Part shown: piece by piece, positions 12,494 to 13,652 of the stretch | Numbering within the stretch: the first letter of the stretch is position 1 | Layout: each line of letters starts with the position of its first letter | Assembly: GCA_019414545.1 (NCBI GenBank) | Contig: DXLV01000002.1 | Coordinates: 104,643 to 118,294, forward strand | Direction: 5' to 3' | Origin: Collinsella sp. | GTDB lineage: Bacteria; Actinomycetota; Coriobacteriia; Coriobacteriales; Coriobacteriaceae | DNA length: 13,652 bases | Translations under genes and position numbers: made by a program | Notes under the pieces: generated by a model | What the model was told of the DNA's origin: nothing | The model's database searches: none | What the model saw: the letters and a program-made list of their open reading frames with translations, nothing else

Positions 12494-13652
12494 ATGACCC
12501 AGGAGACGGTTACGAACGGCACTGAAGCCCTGTTCACTCGCGAAGGCATGCCTCCCGTTAAGGAAATGATCCCGTGTGCCCTTCAGCACGTACTGGCATC
12601 GTTTGCCGGCATCATTACCCCGGCGGTCATCATGGCCGGCGTCTACGGCTTTAATAGCCAGCAGAGTACCGACATCATCCAGGTCGCGCTCATTCTTTCG
12701 GCGATCGATACGGCCCTTCAGGCCTTCGCTCCCTTCCGTCGCATCGGCGGCGGCCTGCCCATCGTCATGGGCGTTTCGTTCGCGTTCCTGCCGGCTCTGC
12801 AGGCCATGGGTGCCTCGGGCTTTAGCTTTGGTGCGCTGCTGGGCGGCGAGATCGTCGGCGGCGCCGTCGCGGTCCTCTTTGGTCTGGCCTACAGCAAGAT
12901 CAAGTGGCTGTTCCCGCCCGTCGTGACCGGTACGGTCATCTTCTCCATCGGCGTTTCGCTGTATCCCACGGCCGTCAAGTATATGGCCGGCGGTATGGGT
13001 ACGCCGCTGTGGGGCACTCCGCAGGCCTGGTGCGTCGCTCTTATCACCTTCGCCGTGGTCTTTGCGCTCGCCAACTTTGGCAAGGGCACGCTCAAGCTGG
13101 GCTCCGTGTTCTTTGGCATGATCGTTGGCATGATCGTCTCCATCCCCTTCGGCATGATCGACTTCTCCAGCGTCGCCACCGCTCAGGTCTTCGCCCTTCC
13201 CAAGCTCATGCCCTACGCGCTCGAGTTTGATCCCGAGGTCTGCATTACCCTCGCCGTCGTGTTCCCCATGGTTGCCATCCAGGTTATCGGTGACGTCTCC
13301 GCCGCCTGCCTGGGCTCCATCGACCGTATGCCCACCGAGCGCGAGCTCTCCGGCGCTATCGTGTCCCAGGGCCTCACCTCTATGGTCGGCGGCCTGCTGG
13401 GCGGCCTTCCCACCAGCGCCCTTGGCCAGAACGTGGGCATCATCTGCTCCAACAAGGTCGTCAACAAGTGGGTCTTTGTGATTATCGCGGCCGTCTTTGC
13501 CATCGCCGGTCTGTTCCCGCAGCTCTCTGCCGTCCTTTCCGCTATCCCGCAGCCCGTCATCGGCGGCGCGACCGTCGGCGTCTTTGGCACCATCACCATG
13601 AACGGCGTGCGCATGTTCACCCGCGAGGGCCTCACGCAGCGCACTACCACCT
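12494..13652 (+). CDS. NCS2 (NAT) family nucleobase permease, 3' end cut by the window
   Basis: 386 residues visible and still open at the window edge (family length about 420-460). It is polytopic from residue 25 on. QHVLASFAGIITPAVI at 31-46 contains the TM1 Q-H pair, and PPVVTGTVIFSIGVSL at 141-156 is the conserved central stretch. The NAT signature in GLPTSALGQNVGIIC (304-318) has Q312-N-V-G, the Q form seen in xanthine/uric acid transporters, where uracil carriers have E. The TM8 segment reads AIQVIGD with Q263 where XanQ and UraA have an essential glutamate. A GAGGAT (12478-12483) stands before the ATG. It probably imports a purine such as xanthine or urate with protons. Confidence 0.9.
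   Translation, partial: MTQETVTNGTEALFTREGMPPVKEMIPCALQHVLASFAGIITPAVIMAGVYGFNSQQSTDIIQVALILSAIDTALQAFAPFRRIGGGLPIVMGVSFAFLPALQAMGASGFSFGALLGGEIVGGAVAVLFGLAYSKIKWLFPPVVTGTVIFSIGVSLYPTAVKYMAGGMGTPLWGTPQAWCVALITFAVVFALANFGKGTLKLGSVFFGMIVGMIVSIPFGMIDFSSVATAQVFALPKLMPYALEFDPEVCITLAVVFPMVAIQVIGDVSAACLGSIDRMPTERELSGAIVSQGLTSMVGGLLGGLPTSALGQNVGIICSNKVVNKWVFVIIAAVFAIAGLFPQLSAVLSAIPQPVIGGATVGVFGTITMNGVRMFTREGLTQRTTT

Overview
The window looks like a chromosomal segment from a high-GC gut actinobacterium of the Coriobacteriia, most likely Collinsella or a close relative. This rests on codon use rich in C- and G-ending codons, the gene repertoire (mannose-type PTS, DeoR, RidA and YheO-type genes) and protein style. 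It is an impression; no database search was possible.

Left part (1-4407, + strand): the distal end of a sugar operon. It encodes the C-terminus of EIIB, then EIIC, EIID and EIIA of a mannose/fructose/sorbose-family phosphotransferase system, a cytoplasmic DUF2961/GH172 glycosidase, and a ROK kinase that resembles the fructokinase subgroup. A very strong rho-independent terminator closes it. The combination suggests uptake and phosphorylation of a fructose-containing (perhaps alpha-fructofuranosyl or difructose dianhydride type) saccharide, intracellular cleavage, and phosphorylation of the freed sugar. This is the most interesting candidate system here.

Scar region (4408-5298): no intact gene. 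It holds a minus-strand DegV-like C-terminal remnant fused to the left end of an IS200/IS605-type element (about 20 tnpA codons, an RBS-sequestering leader hairpin, end hairpins and an upstream terminator). A GGGGACAG-loop hairpin, a 27-nt tandem repeat and an operator-like region follow.

Middle (5299-7223, + strand): a two-gene unit of a Gfo/Idh/MocA-type NAD(P)-dependent oxidoreductase and a DeoR-family repressor, with a terminator.

Repeat region (7145-7524): six copies of a 16-nt sequence in strictly alternating orientation about every 40 nt, forming three tandem long hairpins. The array is flanked by two inverted GGGGACAG hairpins. It codes for nothing recognisable.

Right part: a minus-strand pair of RNA-modification genes, a U32-family (RlhA/TrhP-like) protein and an RluA-family pseudouridine synthase. 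Next comes a divergent ridA, facing a YheO/DauR-type PAS-HTH regulator across a shared bidirectional terminator. A divergent NCS2-family nucleobase permease, cut by the window end, has a good sigma70-type promoter overlapped by a Fur-box-like sequence.
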